A stretch of DNA of 5,810 nt from NCBI GenBank assembly GCA_019410445.1, contig DXSO01000111.1, positions 1 to 5,810 of the forward strand, in the 5' to 3' direction. Positions 1-5,709 of the stretch are shown in pieces (the stretch's first letter is position 1; every line of letters begins with the position of its first letter). The DNA comes from Sutterella sp. (GTDB lineage Bacteria > Pseudomonadota > Gammaproteobacteria > Burkholderiales > Burkholderiaceae_F). Position numbers and translations under genes: made by a program. The notes beneath the pieces are model-generated. The model was not told the origin of the DNA. It worked only from the letters and a program-made list of their open reading frames with translations, and ran no database searches.

Positions 1-420
1 ACGCTTTAGATCAGCGGAGGAGGCACTCAGAATGTCCGCCTCTGTCAGGGCAAAGTAGCGTCCGACTCCGGGATGTCCTGAAAAAAAACAATGATTGCCT
101 CCGAGCAGGCGTCCGGGTATGGAAAGAGCCAAAGCCGAGGAGGTTTGAGTAAAAAGACTACCGAAGGCACGCGCTCCCAAACCGTTTAGCAGCAAAACGA
201 GCCGATCATATCGATCATTTTGTTCGAAGACGTACTCTCCGGGGCGCAGGTGTCGCAAGCTTCCTACCTCACTCATGGCTTTTAATAGCCTTTGCGGCAT
301 GCTCGGAGTAATCCAGGGCATCAAAGGAGTGAAAGGGACGCTGTCTTTGGTTTGCCATTGGGTGGGGCGCATCAACAGCAACTTTTGCAGAAAAGTTTGA
401 GATGCTCGAATCGTCAACAT
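1..420 (-). CDS. Crp/Fnr-superfamily transcriptional regulator, N-terminal 140 residues (C-terminus outside window)
   Basis: The minus strand is open from an ATG at 420-418 to the window edge, giving 140 codons with no stop. Residues about 45-139 read as a cyclic-nucleotide-binding-type beta-roll: LRPGEYVFEQNDRYDRL (58-74), then LLLNGLG, then the second loop IPGRLLGG (101-108), then RYFALTEADIL (121-131). This is the sensor half of Crp/Fnr regulators; the helix-turn-helix would lie beyond the edge. A gapless comparison with E. coli CRP puts G108, G118 and V119 where CRP has its cAMP ligands E72, R82 and S83, so cAMP binding is unlikely. The N-terminus lacks an FNR-type cysteine cluster; the only Cys seen is C111. 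The start is the only ATG/GTG/TTG before the upstream in-frame stop at 471-469, but its AGAGG ribosome site is only one base away, so the TTG at codon 2 is an alternative. The gene is divergent from the flavoprotein gene and probably controls it (inference). Confidence 0.8.
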   Translation of the reverse strand, partial: MLTIRASQTFLQKLLLMRPTQWQTKDSVPFTPLMPWITPSMPQRLLKAMSEVGSLRHLRPGEYVFEQNDRYDRLVLLLNGLGARAFGSLFTQTSSALALSIPGRLLGGNHCFFSGHPGVGRYFALTEADILSASSADLKR

Positions 421-639
421 GCCTCTGCGGGATCCGGGTTTGTGTTTAGTCAGGGTTAGCCGAAGTGTTCAAATCAATTTAGGTTGGCAGCTTGTGGAAT
501 GTTGCAAACATCTTGCAGCAAGGCCAAACGTCGTCAGTAAAGCGCGTCGCTCAATTCAGTTTAGACAGTGTTGATGATCGCATTGGATTTTTAGCTTCCA
601 TTTCCGGCGCACTTCGAACGATCGTCTCATTTGAGCCTA

Positions 640-668
640 TTGCCACCGCAACGAGTGGATATGATAAG
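640..668 (+). promoter_or_regulatory. Candidate sigma-70-like promoter for the flavoprotein gene
   Basis: A TTGCCA -35 element (640-645, five of six matches to TTGACA) sits 17 bp upstream of GATAAG (663-668, four of six to TATAAT). The overlapping TATGAT at 660-665 is a better -10 but would leave only 14 bp. Transcription would start near 672-676, giving a leader of roughly 85 nt. The small inverted repeat at 626-635 would then be centred about 41-45 bp upstream of the start, the usual place for a Crp/Fnr-type activator. This is inspection by eye only. Confidence 0.35.
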
Positions 669-747
669 CAAAACTCAAGCAATGCATAGGCGCGCTTCAA
701 CAGACCTTGAGGACAAAAACGCGAAAGACGCGGTAAAAACACCAAAC

Positions 748-753
748 AGGAGG
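748..753 (+). promoter_or_regulatory. Ribosome binding site AGGAGG that decides the UUG start of the flavoprotein gene
   Basis: A full-consensus AGGAGG lies 5 nt before the TTG at 759-761. An ATG at 754-756 directly abuts the Shine-Dalgarno, but it is out of frame and reaches a stop at 784-786 after ten codons, so it cannot start the protein. Starting at the TTG gives an intact signal peptide, which supports this choice. Confidence 0.8.
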
Positions 754-758
754 ATGAT

Positions 759-2264
759 TTGTTTACCAAGAAGTTGTGCGTTGTAGCGGTATGCGCTGCA
801 TTTGCTCTGCCCGCATGGGCCGATAAAGTTTATGAAGCTGACGTCGTTGTTGTCGGTGCCGGTACGGCGGGCACGGTGGCTGGCGTAAGCGCTGTCGAAG
901 GCGGCCTTAAGGTCGTTATGCTCGAGAAGAATCTGTTTGCCGGCGGTGCGGGCAACTACATGGAAGGCAGTTTTGCTGCCGAGAGTTTCATGCAGAAGAA
1001 GGCCGGTATTAAATTGACCAAGACGGAAGCGTTTAACCGGATGGCGTCGTATCATCACTGGAGAGTAAACGCTCCTCTTTTAAAGAAATTTGTGGATTTG
1101 TCCGGCGACACCATTCAATGGGTGTGGGATCACGGAGTGCATTGGAAGGAAGTCAAGACTGCATGGCGTGACAATCCCCTGATGACCTGGCACATCTATC
1201 CGAGTGCTGGTTCTCTGCCCAAGGCAATGGTTGAGACCTTTACGGCCAAAGGCGGCACATTGCTTTTGGGTACACCGGCCAAGAAGCTCATTATCGAAGA
1301 CGGCAAAGTCAAAGGCGTGGAAGCTGTTGACGATGACGGCGAAAAAGTCACGGTCAAAGCAAAGAACGTGATTTTGGCAACTGGCGGGTATAACTTCAAC
1401 ACCGATTTGGTCAAGAAGATGACTGGAATTGAGATGATTCCGGTTGGAGCTCCAGGACGCACGGGCGATGGCATCAAGATGGCAATGGATGCCGGAGCTG
1501 TTGGCGACAACATGGGGCCGATGATGATCAATGGCGCCTTTATGCCGGCTGAGGGAGAAGCGATCTGCAATGGTCCCAATAAGGAATTGCGTGCGCTGTT
1601 TCGTCAGGGACTGCTTTACGTTGATGGAACCGGAACGCGCTTTTTCAACGAGGAGCTGACCATCGATTGGCCGACGGCTTCAAACGCCATTGCACGTTCT
1701 GGTGAATGGACCTACATCGTTTTTGACGAAAAAACCAAAAAGGAAATTGAAACCAAGGGTAAGGGCTATCTCAATCCTTGCGGGAACTTTATTCAGCGTG
1801 GTCAAGCGGCCACCGAACTCGACAAGCTCATTGCTGACAATGTGAAAAAGGGTAATGTATTCGTAGGCAATACCATCGAGGAAGTGGCCAAAAAGGCAGG
1901 GATGGATCCGGCAAACCTGAAGGCTTCCTGCGATGCCATGACCAAGTACGCCCGTCAGGGACGTGATGATCAGTTCGGCAAAGATCCGTATTATCTGCGA
2001 GAAGTTGCGACGGGGCCCTTCTACGTGATTCGCGGCAAGCTCAACACGCTTACATCGTTAAACGGAGTGAAGGTGACGGCGGATTTGCAGGTCGTCGACA
2101 AGAATGATCATGTGATTCCCGGACTGTACGCCATTGGTCACGATGCTGGCGGGGTTTATGGCGATAGCTATGATCTGAAGATCGGTGAAGGTACTGCTTC
2201 GGCCTTTGCATTGAATTCAGCCCGCTTGGCAGTGATGCACATTTTGTCCGAGCAGAAGAAGTAA
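759..2264 (+). CDS. Sec-exported FAD-dependent flavoprotein of the fumarate reductase/succinate dehydrogenase family, substrate unknown
   Basis: The 501-residue product starts with a Sec signal peptide: KK at 4-5, a hydrophobic core at about 6-18, and a likely cut after PAWA (residue 21). There is no twin arginine and no lipobox. The mature protein of about 480 residues should act in the periplasm. The Rossmann motif VVGAGTAG (31-38) with E56 at the end of the second strand binds the FAD adenosine part. ILATGG (205-210), TGDGIKMA (235-242), RFFNEE (294-299) and the C-terminal IPGLYAIG (453-460) are family landmarks. Relatives use FAD to reduce C=C bonds such as fumarate or urocanate, or to oxidise ketosteroids. 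Here the positions matching Shewanella FccA R402, H504 and R544 appear to be I302, L431/T432 and Y471, so fumarate is an unlikely substrate. No CXXCH haem motif and no FMN-binding domain are present, so a separate electron carrier is needed. It is flanked by a divergent regulator and a strong terminator. The family is certain; the reaction is not. Confidence 0.9.
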   Translation: MFTKKLCVVAVCAAFALPAWADKVYEADVVVVGAGTAGTVAGVSAVEGGLKVVMLEKNLFAGGAGNYMEGSFAAESFMQKKAGIKLTKTEAFNRMASYHHWRVNAPLLKKFVDLSGDTIQWVWDHGVHWKEVKTAWRDNPLMTWHIYPSAGSLPKAMVETFTAKGGTLLLGTPAKKLIIEDGKVKGVEAVDDDGEKVTVKAKNVILATGGYNFNTDLVKKMTGIEMIPVGAPGRTGDGIKMAMDAGAVGDNMGPMMINGAFMPAEGEAICNGPNKELRALFRQGLLYVDGTGTRFFNEELTIDWPTASNAIARSGEWTYIVFDEKTKKEIETKGKGYLNPCGNFIQRGQAATELDKLIADNVKKGNVFVGNTIEEVAKKAGMDPANLKASCDAMTKYARQGRDDQFGKDPYYLREVATGPFYVIRGKLNTLTSLNGVKVTADLQVVDKNDHVIPGLYAIGHDAGGVYGDSYDLKIGEGTASAFALNSARLAVMHILSEQKK

Positions 2265-2297
2265 TTTAACCGCATCGTGAAAAGCGGCTAACGCCGT

Positions 2298-2335
2298 GCC
2301 GTCTGGGAAGCGCGTTTCTCAGGCGGCTTTTTTTT
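2298..2335 (+). terminator. Intrinsic terminator of the flavoprotein gene
   Basis: A 12-bp stem (2298-2309 with 2316-2327, including two G-U pairs) encloses a 6-nt loop and is followed by eight T residues at 2328-2335. It lies 33 nt after the stop codon and separates the flavoprotein gene from argJ. A 4-bp mini-hairpin (CGGC-TAAC-GCCG, 2285-2296) sits just upstream of the stem. Confidence 0.9.
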
Positions 2336-2476
2336 CATTCGAAATGCTCTGGAGTGATCTCAGAGGGTGTTTCTCCATTCAAGGGCGCGGCATAATTGAG
2401 CAACACGATCGTGCAGTTGTTCCGGCCCTCGGAGGCTGCATCGCAAAGTACAAGAAAAACGCAAGGAGTAAGTTCA
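2336..2476 (+). promoter_or_regulatory. argJ upstream region, probable promoter of the argJ-ATPase-mutT-yacG operon
   Basis: Because a strong terminator precedes this 141-bp gap, the argJ operon needs its own promoter here. The best -10 candidate is CATAAT at 2391-2396 (five of six), which would give a leader of about 75 nt. No convincing -35 lies 16-18 bp upstream, so an activator or a weak promoter is possible. No arginine-repressor box could be recognised. Confidence 0.4.
2463..2468 (+). promoter_or_regulatory. Ribosome binding site AAGGAG of argJ
   Basis: AAGGAG lies 8 nt before the ATG at 2477. It selects this start over the in-frame TTG at 2396, which would add 27 residues not expected in ArgJ and has no ribosome site of its own. 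Confidence 0.8.
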
Positions 2477-3703
2477 ATGGCAGTCAATCTTTCTGCTCCC
2501 GATCCGAAGGCTATTTTTCCAGTTGCCGGTGTTGAGCTCGGGACGACAATGGCGGCGATCCGCAAACAGAACCGTCGCGATGTGATGGTGATGCGTTTTG
2601 CCGAAGGAACGCACGCCGCCGGGGTGTTTACTCAAAACCGCTTTGCGGCTGCTCCCGTGCAGGTGTGCCGTGCGCATCAGGCCGTGACAAAAAATGTGCG
2701 CGGGCTTGTCGTCAATACGGGTATTGCCAATGCGGGTACCGGACAGACGGGCTTGGACGATGCGCATGCCACATGCTCGGCTTTGGCAGAAATGCTTGGC
2801 TGCAAGCCTGAAGAGACATTGGTTTTCTCCACTGGCGTCATCATGGAGCCCCTGCCGATGGATCGCCTTTTAGCGGGTATTCCAAAGGCAGTGGAAAACC
2901 TGGATTCCAATCATTGGATTGAAGCTGCTCAGGCCATTATGACGACCGATACCGTGCACAAGGCTTTTTCCACAAAGGCTGTGATTGACGGCAAGCTTGT
3001 GACGATTACCGGCATTAGCAAAGGCTCGGGCATGATTGAGCCGCGTATGGCCACGATGTTGGGGTTTATTGCAACCGATGCGGCTGTCGCACCTGAAGTG
3101 CTTGCCGGTGTGGCCAAGCGCGTTGCCGATGCAAGTTTCAATCGCATTACGGTGGATGGAGATACCAGCACAAACGATTCGTTCATTACGATCGCAACGG
3201 GGCAGGGTGAATTGAGAATCGATTCGGAAAACGATCCGAATTTGGATGCGTTGGTTGCCGCACTGACGATCGTCGGCCAGCATTTGGCACAGTCGATGGT
3301 TCGTGACGGAGAAGGTGCCAGCAAATTCATTACGGTGCGAGTTGAAGGCGCCAGAACCCAGGCCGAGGCGCTGCAGGTTTGTTATGCCGTGGCGCATTCG
3401 CCTTTGGTCAAAACGGCCTTTTTTGCTTCAGATCCCAATTTGGGACGCATTTTGGCCGCGGTGGGCAACTCTCGCGTGGAGGATTTGGATGCCAGCAAGG
3501 TCAATCTGTGGCTCGATGAAGTGCAGGTTGCCCGTAATGGCGGACGCGCGGCTGAGTACCGTGAAGAGGATGGAGTCCGCGTGATGGCCAAGCCTGAAAT
3601 TACGGTACGCATTGACCTGGGTCGGGGAACGCAGACCGAGACCGTGTGGACAACGGATTTGTCGCACGACTACGTCACAATCAATGCCGACTATCGCAGT
3701 TAA
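2477..3703 (+). CDS. argJ: Glutamate N-acetyltransferase / amino-acid acetyltransferase (ArgJ)
   Basis: ArgJ transfers the acetyl group of N-acetylornithine to glutamate, recycling it in the cyclic arginine pathway in the cytoplasm. Some members also use acetyl-CoA (bifunctional); the sequence alone does not settle which type this is. The 408-residue length is normal for the family. Hallmarks are STGVI (118-122, oxyanion-hole region), TTDT (156-159), KGSGMIEP (182-189) followed by MATML (191-195), [10 protein letters not shown] (227-236) and the C-terminal TINADYRS. The proenzyme is known to cut itself between Ala and Thr of MATML, here A192/T193, so that T193 becomes the N-terminal nucleophile of the beta chain. 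All key residues are present. It is the first gene of the operon, and its stop is 4 nt before the ATPase gene. Argininosuccinate and other arg genes are not in the window. Confidence 0.97.
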   Translation: MAVNLSAPDPKAIFPVAGVELGTTMAAIRKQNRRDVMVMRFAEGTHAAGVFTQNRFAAAPVQVCRAHQAVTKNVRGLVVNTGIANAGTGQTGLDDAHATCSALAEMLGCKPEETLVFSTGVIMEPLPMDRLLAGIPKAVENLDSNHWIEAAQAIMTTDTVHKAFSTKAVIDGKLVTITGISKGSGMIEPRMATMLGFIATDAAVAPEVLAGVAKRVADASFNRITVDGDTSTNDSFITIATGQGELRIDSENDPNLDALVAALTIVGQHLAQSMVRDGEGASKFITVRVEGARTQAEALQVCYAVAHSPLVKTAFFASDPNLGRILAAVGNSRVEDLDASKVNLWLDEVQVARNGGRAAEYREEDGVRVMAKPEITVRIDLGRGTQTETVWTTDLSHDYVTINADYRS

Positions 3704-3707
3704 GGCT

Positions 3708-4631
3708 ATGTCAAACGAAAAAGATTTGGTGAAGTTGCTCACGGAGGGGGCAAGTGCGGCGGTTGTTTCGCAATTGATGTTGCGTTTCGGACAGTTGCTG
3801 CCTCCTCTTGCAGAGGATTTCGATTGGTCGGCACCTGTATATCGATGGGTGAAACGCACGTATCTAGGAACGGAGATAGGGCGGCTTGAGCCCGTGCACT
3901 CTTTTGCCGCGGTTGATCTGAACGGACTTCTGTACGTTGAGCGTCAGAAAAAGCTGTTGCTGGAAAACACGGCAGCGTTTGCTCGAGGTTTCCCGGCAAA
4001 TAATGTGCTGCTTACCGGAGCGCGCGGTACGGGTAAAAGTTCCTTGATTCGAGGCTGTGTCGCACGGTTTTTCAACGAAGGTTTGCGCCTTATTGAAGTG
4101 GGCAAAGAGGATCTTCGAGACCTCTTTGAAATTGTTCATGCACTCGAAGGTCGAAGCGAGCGTTTCATTTTGTACTGCGACGATTTGTCTTTTGAGTTAG
4201 GCGAGAGCGGTTACAAAGCTCTGAAGGCGGCTTTGGACGGATCGGTGGCAAGCGGAGGCAATCGTATTCTCGTGTACGCCACCAGCAATCGCCGACATCT
4301 GATGCCGGAGCCTGCAAGCGACAATCTGTCTGCACATTTGGATGAAAACGGCGATCTGCATCCGGGTGAAGTGCTTGAGGAAAAGCTGTCGCTTGCCGAG
4401 CGGTTCGGTTTGTGGTTGTCGTTTTATCCCTTCTCGCAGACCGAGTATCTCAAGGTGCTGGATCAGGCTTTTGAGTTTTATCCAGTGCCCGAAGCTGTGC
4501 GTACGTCTGAGGCACTTCGTCAGGAAGCGCTGCAGTGGGCGATCGAGCGCGGCGGACGAAGCGGCCGTGTGGCCATGCAGTTTGCCAAGATGGTAAGCGG
4601 CAGAGAGTCGCTCAAGGACAAGGGCATCTGA
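3708..4631 (+). CDS. DUF815-type P-loop ATPase (AAA+-like)
   Basis: The 307-residue cytoplasmic protein matches the DUF815 family of P-loop ATPases that accompanies argJ and mutT/yacG in many betaproteobacteria; its role is unknown. Residues 1-75 form a helical N-terminal part. The Walker A motif GARGTGKSS is at 104-112 (K110, S111), and the Walker B motif FILYCDD is at 153-159 (D158, D159). A sensor-1-like ATSNRRHL with N194 follows, then the family-typical ERFGLWLSFYPFSQTEYL at 231-248, and an arginine-rich RGGRSGRVAMQF near the C-terminus that could supply sensor-2 or finger residues. The catalytic motifs look intact, so it should bind and hydrolyse ATP. The ATG at 3708 was chosen because it lies 4 nt after the argJ stop and begins the expected length. 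In-frame starts inside argJ (3612, 3684) would create long overlaps. The ribosome site is weak (TAAGG, 3701-3705), which suggests translational coupling to argJ. Confidence 0.88.
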   Translation: MSNEKDLVKLLTEGASAAVVSQLMLRFGQLLPPLAEDFDWSAPVYRWVKRTYLGTEIGRLEPVHSFAAVDLNGLLYVERQKKLLLENTAAFARGFPANNVLLTGARGTGKSSLIRGCVARFFNEGLRLIEVGKEDLRDLFEIVHALEGRSERFILYCDDLSFELGESGYKALKAALDGSVASGGNRILVYATSNRRHLMPEPASDNLSAHLDENGDLHPGEVLEEKLSLAERFGLWLSFYPFSQTEYLKVLDQAFEFYPVPEAVRTSEALRQEALQWAIERGGRSGRVAMQFAKMVSGRESLKDKGI

Positions 4632-5378
4632 ATGCGGAAAGTGACCGAGGTAGCCGTCGGCGTCCTCCTTGACGACTGCGGGCGTTTTCTGATGGCAAGC
4701 CGTCCGGACGGAAAGCCATACGCGGGTTGGTGGGAGTTTCCTGGCGGCAAGCTCGAAGCAGGGGAAACGGTGCTTGAGACGCTCGCGCGAGAATATGTCG
4801 AGGAGCTTGGCGTGTCAGTGCGTGAGGCCGCTCCATGGTTCGTGTTTGAGCGAGAATATCCGCATGCCTACGTGCGGTTGCACTTTTGCCGCATCACGGA
4901 CTGGGAAGGTGCACTGCAGGCTCGCGAAGGTCAGTGTTTCCGATGGTTTGAGTCGCTTGAGCAGGCTCAGCGGGAAAAGCTGCTGCCGATGTGTTCGCTT
5001 GTAATCGAACGCCTGATGTTGCCCGCACGTGTGGCTTTGGTGAGAAATCCTGATTCGACGACGCTATTCAAAGATTTCGAAAGCAGTCGAGCGCAAGGAA
5101 TTCTGACAAAGTCTCCCAACAAGTGCGAACAAGAGCTGGCTCAAGAATTTGGTGTGCCATTGATCGTATGCCGGCAGTGGTTTGAGACGGCTTTGCAGGC
5201 GGAAGATTCTTCGCTGCAGGAAACCCTTGTCGGAGCACTAACGCCTCAGGCCGACGCCTATGCAATTCTTCGAGCTGCCCGTCAGCGCACGCCGCTTTAC
5301 GCAGTTGCATGCGGCGATTCAAAGATTGAAGCGGATCTGATGAGGTTGGGTGCGCAGGGCGTTTATGTTGAGATTTAG
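4632..5378 (+). CDS. mutT: MutT-like Nudix hydrolase with divergent C-terminal (ThiE-like?) domain
   Basis: Residues 1-130 are a Nudix domain of the MutT/8-oxo-dGTP pyrophosphatase type, which removes oxidised nucleotides from the pool. The SRPDGKPYAGWWEFPGG stretch (23-39) precedes the Nudix box G39-x5-E45-x7-R53-E54-Y55-x-E57-E58-x-G60-V61. All metal-binding acidic residues are present; Y55 replaces the usual aliphatic residue. Residues about 130-248 are an extra domain. Its end, RTPLYAVACG..ADLMRLGAQGVYVEI in broad outline, resembles the end of thiamine-phosphate synthase (ThiE), a domain often fused to MutT in beta- and gammaproteobacteria. Here the domain is only about 118 residues and the usual glycine pair is CGD (227-229), so it is probably non-catalytic. 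The ATG directly follows the ATPase TGA with no gap and has an AAGGG ribosome site at 4620-4624. The Nudix call is firm; the exact substrate and the ThiE relationship are inferred. Confidence 0.88.
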   Translation: MRKVTEVAVGVLLDDCGRFLMASRPDGKPYAGWWEFPGGKLEAGETVLETLAREYVEELGVSVREAAPWFVFEREYPHAYVRLHFCRITDWEGALQAREGQCFRWFESLEQAQREKLLPMCSLVIERLMLPARVALVRNPDSTTLFKDFESSRAQGILTKSPNKCEQELAQEFGVPLIVCRQWFETALQAEDSSLQETLVGALTPQADAYAILRAARQRTPLYAVACGDSKIEADLMRLGAQGVYVEI

Positions 5379-5382
5379 GAGA
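5377..5382 (+). promoter_or_regulatory. Ribosome binding site AGGAGA of yacG, start ambiguous
   Basis: AGGAGA overlaps the mutT stop codon (TAG, 5376-5378). It is followed by consecutive possible starts TTG (5391), ATG (5394) and GTG (5397), 8, 11 and 14 nt away. Spacing favours the TTG and codon preference favours the ATG. The proteins differ by only one or two residues. Confidence 0.65.
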
Positions 5383-5393
5383 AATACAAATTG

Positions 5394-5615
5394 ATGGTGA
5401 AATGCCCGACGTGCCGGAAAATGCACGAGTACGACATGAAAAGTCCTTGGCGTCCGTTTTGTTCGGAGCGTTGCAAGCTGATTGATCTTGGTGAATGGGC
5501 CAGCGGCTCTTATGTCATTCACGGTGAGCCCGGTTCGGCGGATCCCGATCTGATTGTTGAACAGCTTGAAAAAATGCAGCGAGAGCAGGAAGAAGAGGAT
5601 CGGAAGAAAAAATAA
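5394..5615 (+). CDS. yacG: DNA gyrase inhibitor YacG (small zinc-binding protein)
   Basis: The 73-residue protein carries a four-cysteine zinc site C4-x2-C7-x15-C23-x3-C27, with the family sequence [21 protein letters not shown] (20-40). E. coli YacG is known to bind the C-terminal part of GyrB and block DNA binding by gyrase. The tail from about residue 51 is acidic, then basic ([10 protein letters not shown]), and probably flexible. The length is normal for YacG. It is the last gene of the argJ operon, about 15 nt after mutT. In many proteobacteria yacG neighbours coaE and zapD; here coaE is adjacent but on the other strand, and no zapD lies between them. The last lysine codons double, on the opposite strand, as the T-tract of the likely coaE terminator. 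An alternative start is TTG at 5391. Confidence 0.93.
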   Translation: MVKCPTCRKMHEYDMKSPWRPFCSERCKLIDLGEWASGSYVIHGEPGSADPDLIVEQLEKMQREQEEEDRKKK

Positions 5616-5633
5616 AGAGCCTGCAGCAGGCTC
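5607..5633 (-). terminator. Probable intrinsic terminator of coaE (minus strand), overlapping the yacG 3' end
   Basis: GAGCCTG (5617-5623) pairs with CAGGCTC (5627-5633) around a 3-nt loop. Read on the minus strand, the 7-bp hairpin is followed by TTTATTTTTT (5616-5607), a proper U-tract. On the plus strand the hairpin has no T-run, so its likely client is coaE, which stops at 5710. Confidence 0.7.
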
Positions 5634-5652
5634 CCATAAAAGGTCAAGCAAG

Positions 5653-5697
5653 CGCTGTCCGAAATTAACAAGTGTTTTTCGGACAGCGTTTTTTTTT
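5653..5697 (+). terminator. Intrinsic terminator of the argJ-ATPase-mutT-yacG operon
   Basis: A perfect 12-bp stem (5653-5664 with 5677-5688) with a 12-nt loop is followed by nine T residues (5689-5697). It is 37 nt past the yacG stop. On the minus strand the hairpin is preceded by A residues and not followed by a U-tract, so it acts on the plus strand only. Confidence 0.93.
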
Positions 5698-5709
5698 GCC
5701 GAATGGCGT

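Larger units (their letters stand above)
421..758. promoter_or_regulatory. Divergent intergenic control region between the Crp/Fnr-like regulator and the flavoprotein gene
   Basis: This 338-bp stretch has no supported gene. It should carry the promoters of both divergent genes. Visible elements are: an inverted repeat ATGTT-GCA-AACAT at 499-511, overlapped by two TTGCA direct repeats 11 bp apart (502-506 and 513-517); a perfect CTTGC-A-GCAAG at 512-522; CTCA-TT-TGAG at 626-635; a candidate promoter at 640-668; a spaced repeat CTCAAG/CTTGAG at 674-679/706-711; and a CGCG-AAAGA-CGCG hairpin at 720-732 in the likely 5' leader. No textbook FNR (TTGAT-N4-ATCAA) or CRP (TGTGA-N6-TCACA) site was found. 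The region is longer than needed for two simple promoters, which fits regulated expression, but none of the repeats is proven to be an operator. Confidence 0.6.

Noticed and set aside
492..689. Open frame of 65 codons on the plus strand in the divergent spacer
   Set aside because: It starts at a TTG with no ribosome site, has no recognisable motif, and overlaps the candidate promoter and repeats; probably chance.
675..1058. Open frame of 127 codons on the minus strand over the flavoprotein start
   Set aside because: It is a shadow of the flavoprotein gene, with no domain and no ribosome site; the plus-strand frame carries the signal peptide and FAD motif.
2396..2476. N-terminal extension of ArgJ from a TTG at 2396
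   Set aside because: The AAGGAG at 2463-2468 points to the ATG at 2477, which gives the normal ArgJ length and N-terminus. The TTG also overlaps the candidate -10 box.
2336..2476. Possible riboswitch or ARG box upstream of argJ
   Set aside because: No conserved aptamer core or ArgR-type palindrome could be recognised in this short region.
2870..3397. Open frame of 175 codons antisense to argJ
   Set aside because: Its composition (rich in Arg, His, Asn and Cys) is typical of an antisense shadow and it has no domain; argJ itself is fully supported.
3612..3707. Extension of the DUF815 ATPase start into argJ
   Set aside because: It would overlap argJ by about 90 bp with arginine-rich sequence typical of an out-of-frame reading of a coding gene; the ATG at 3708 fits operon spacing.
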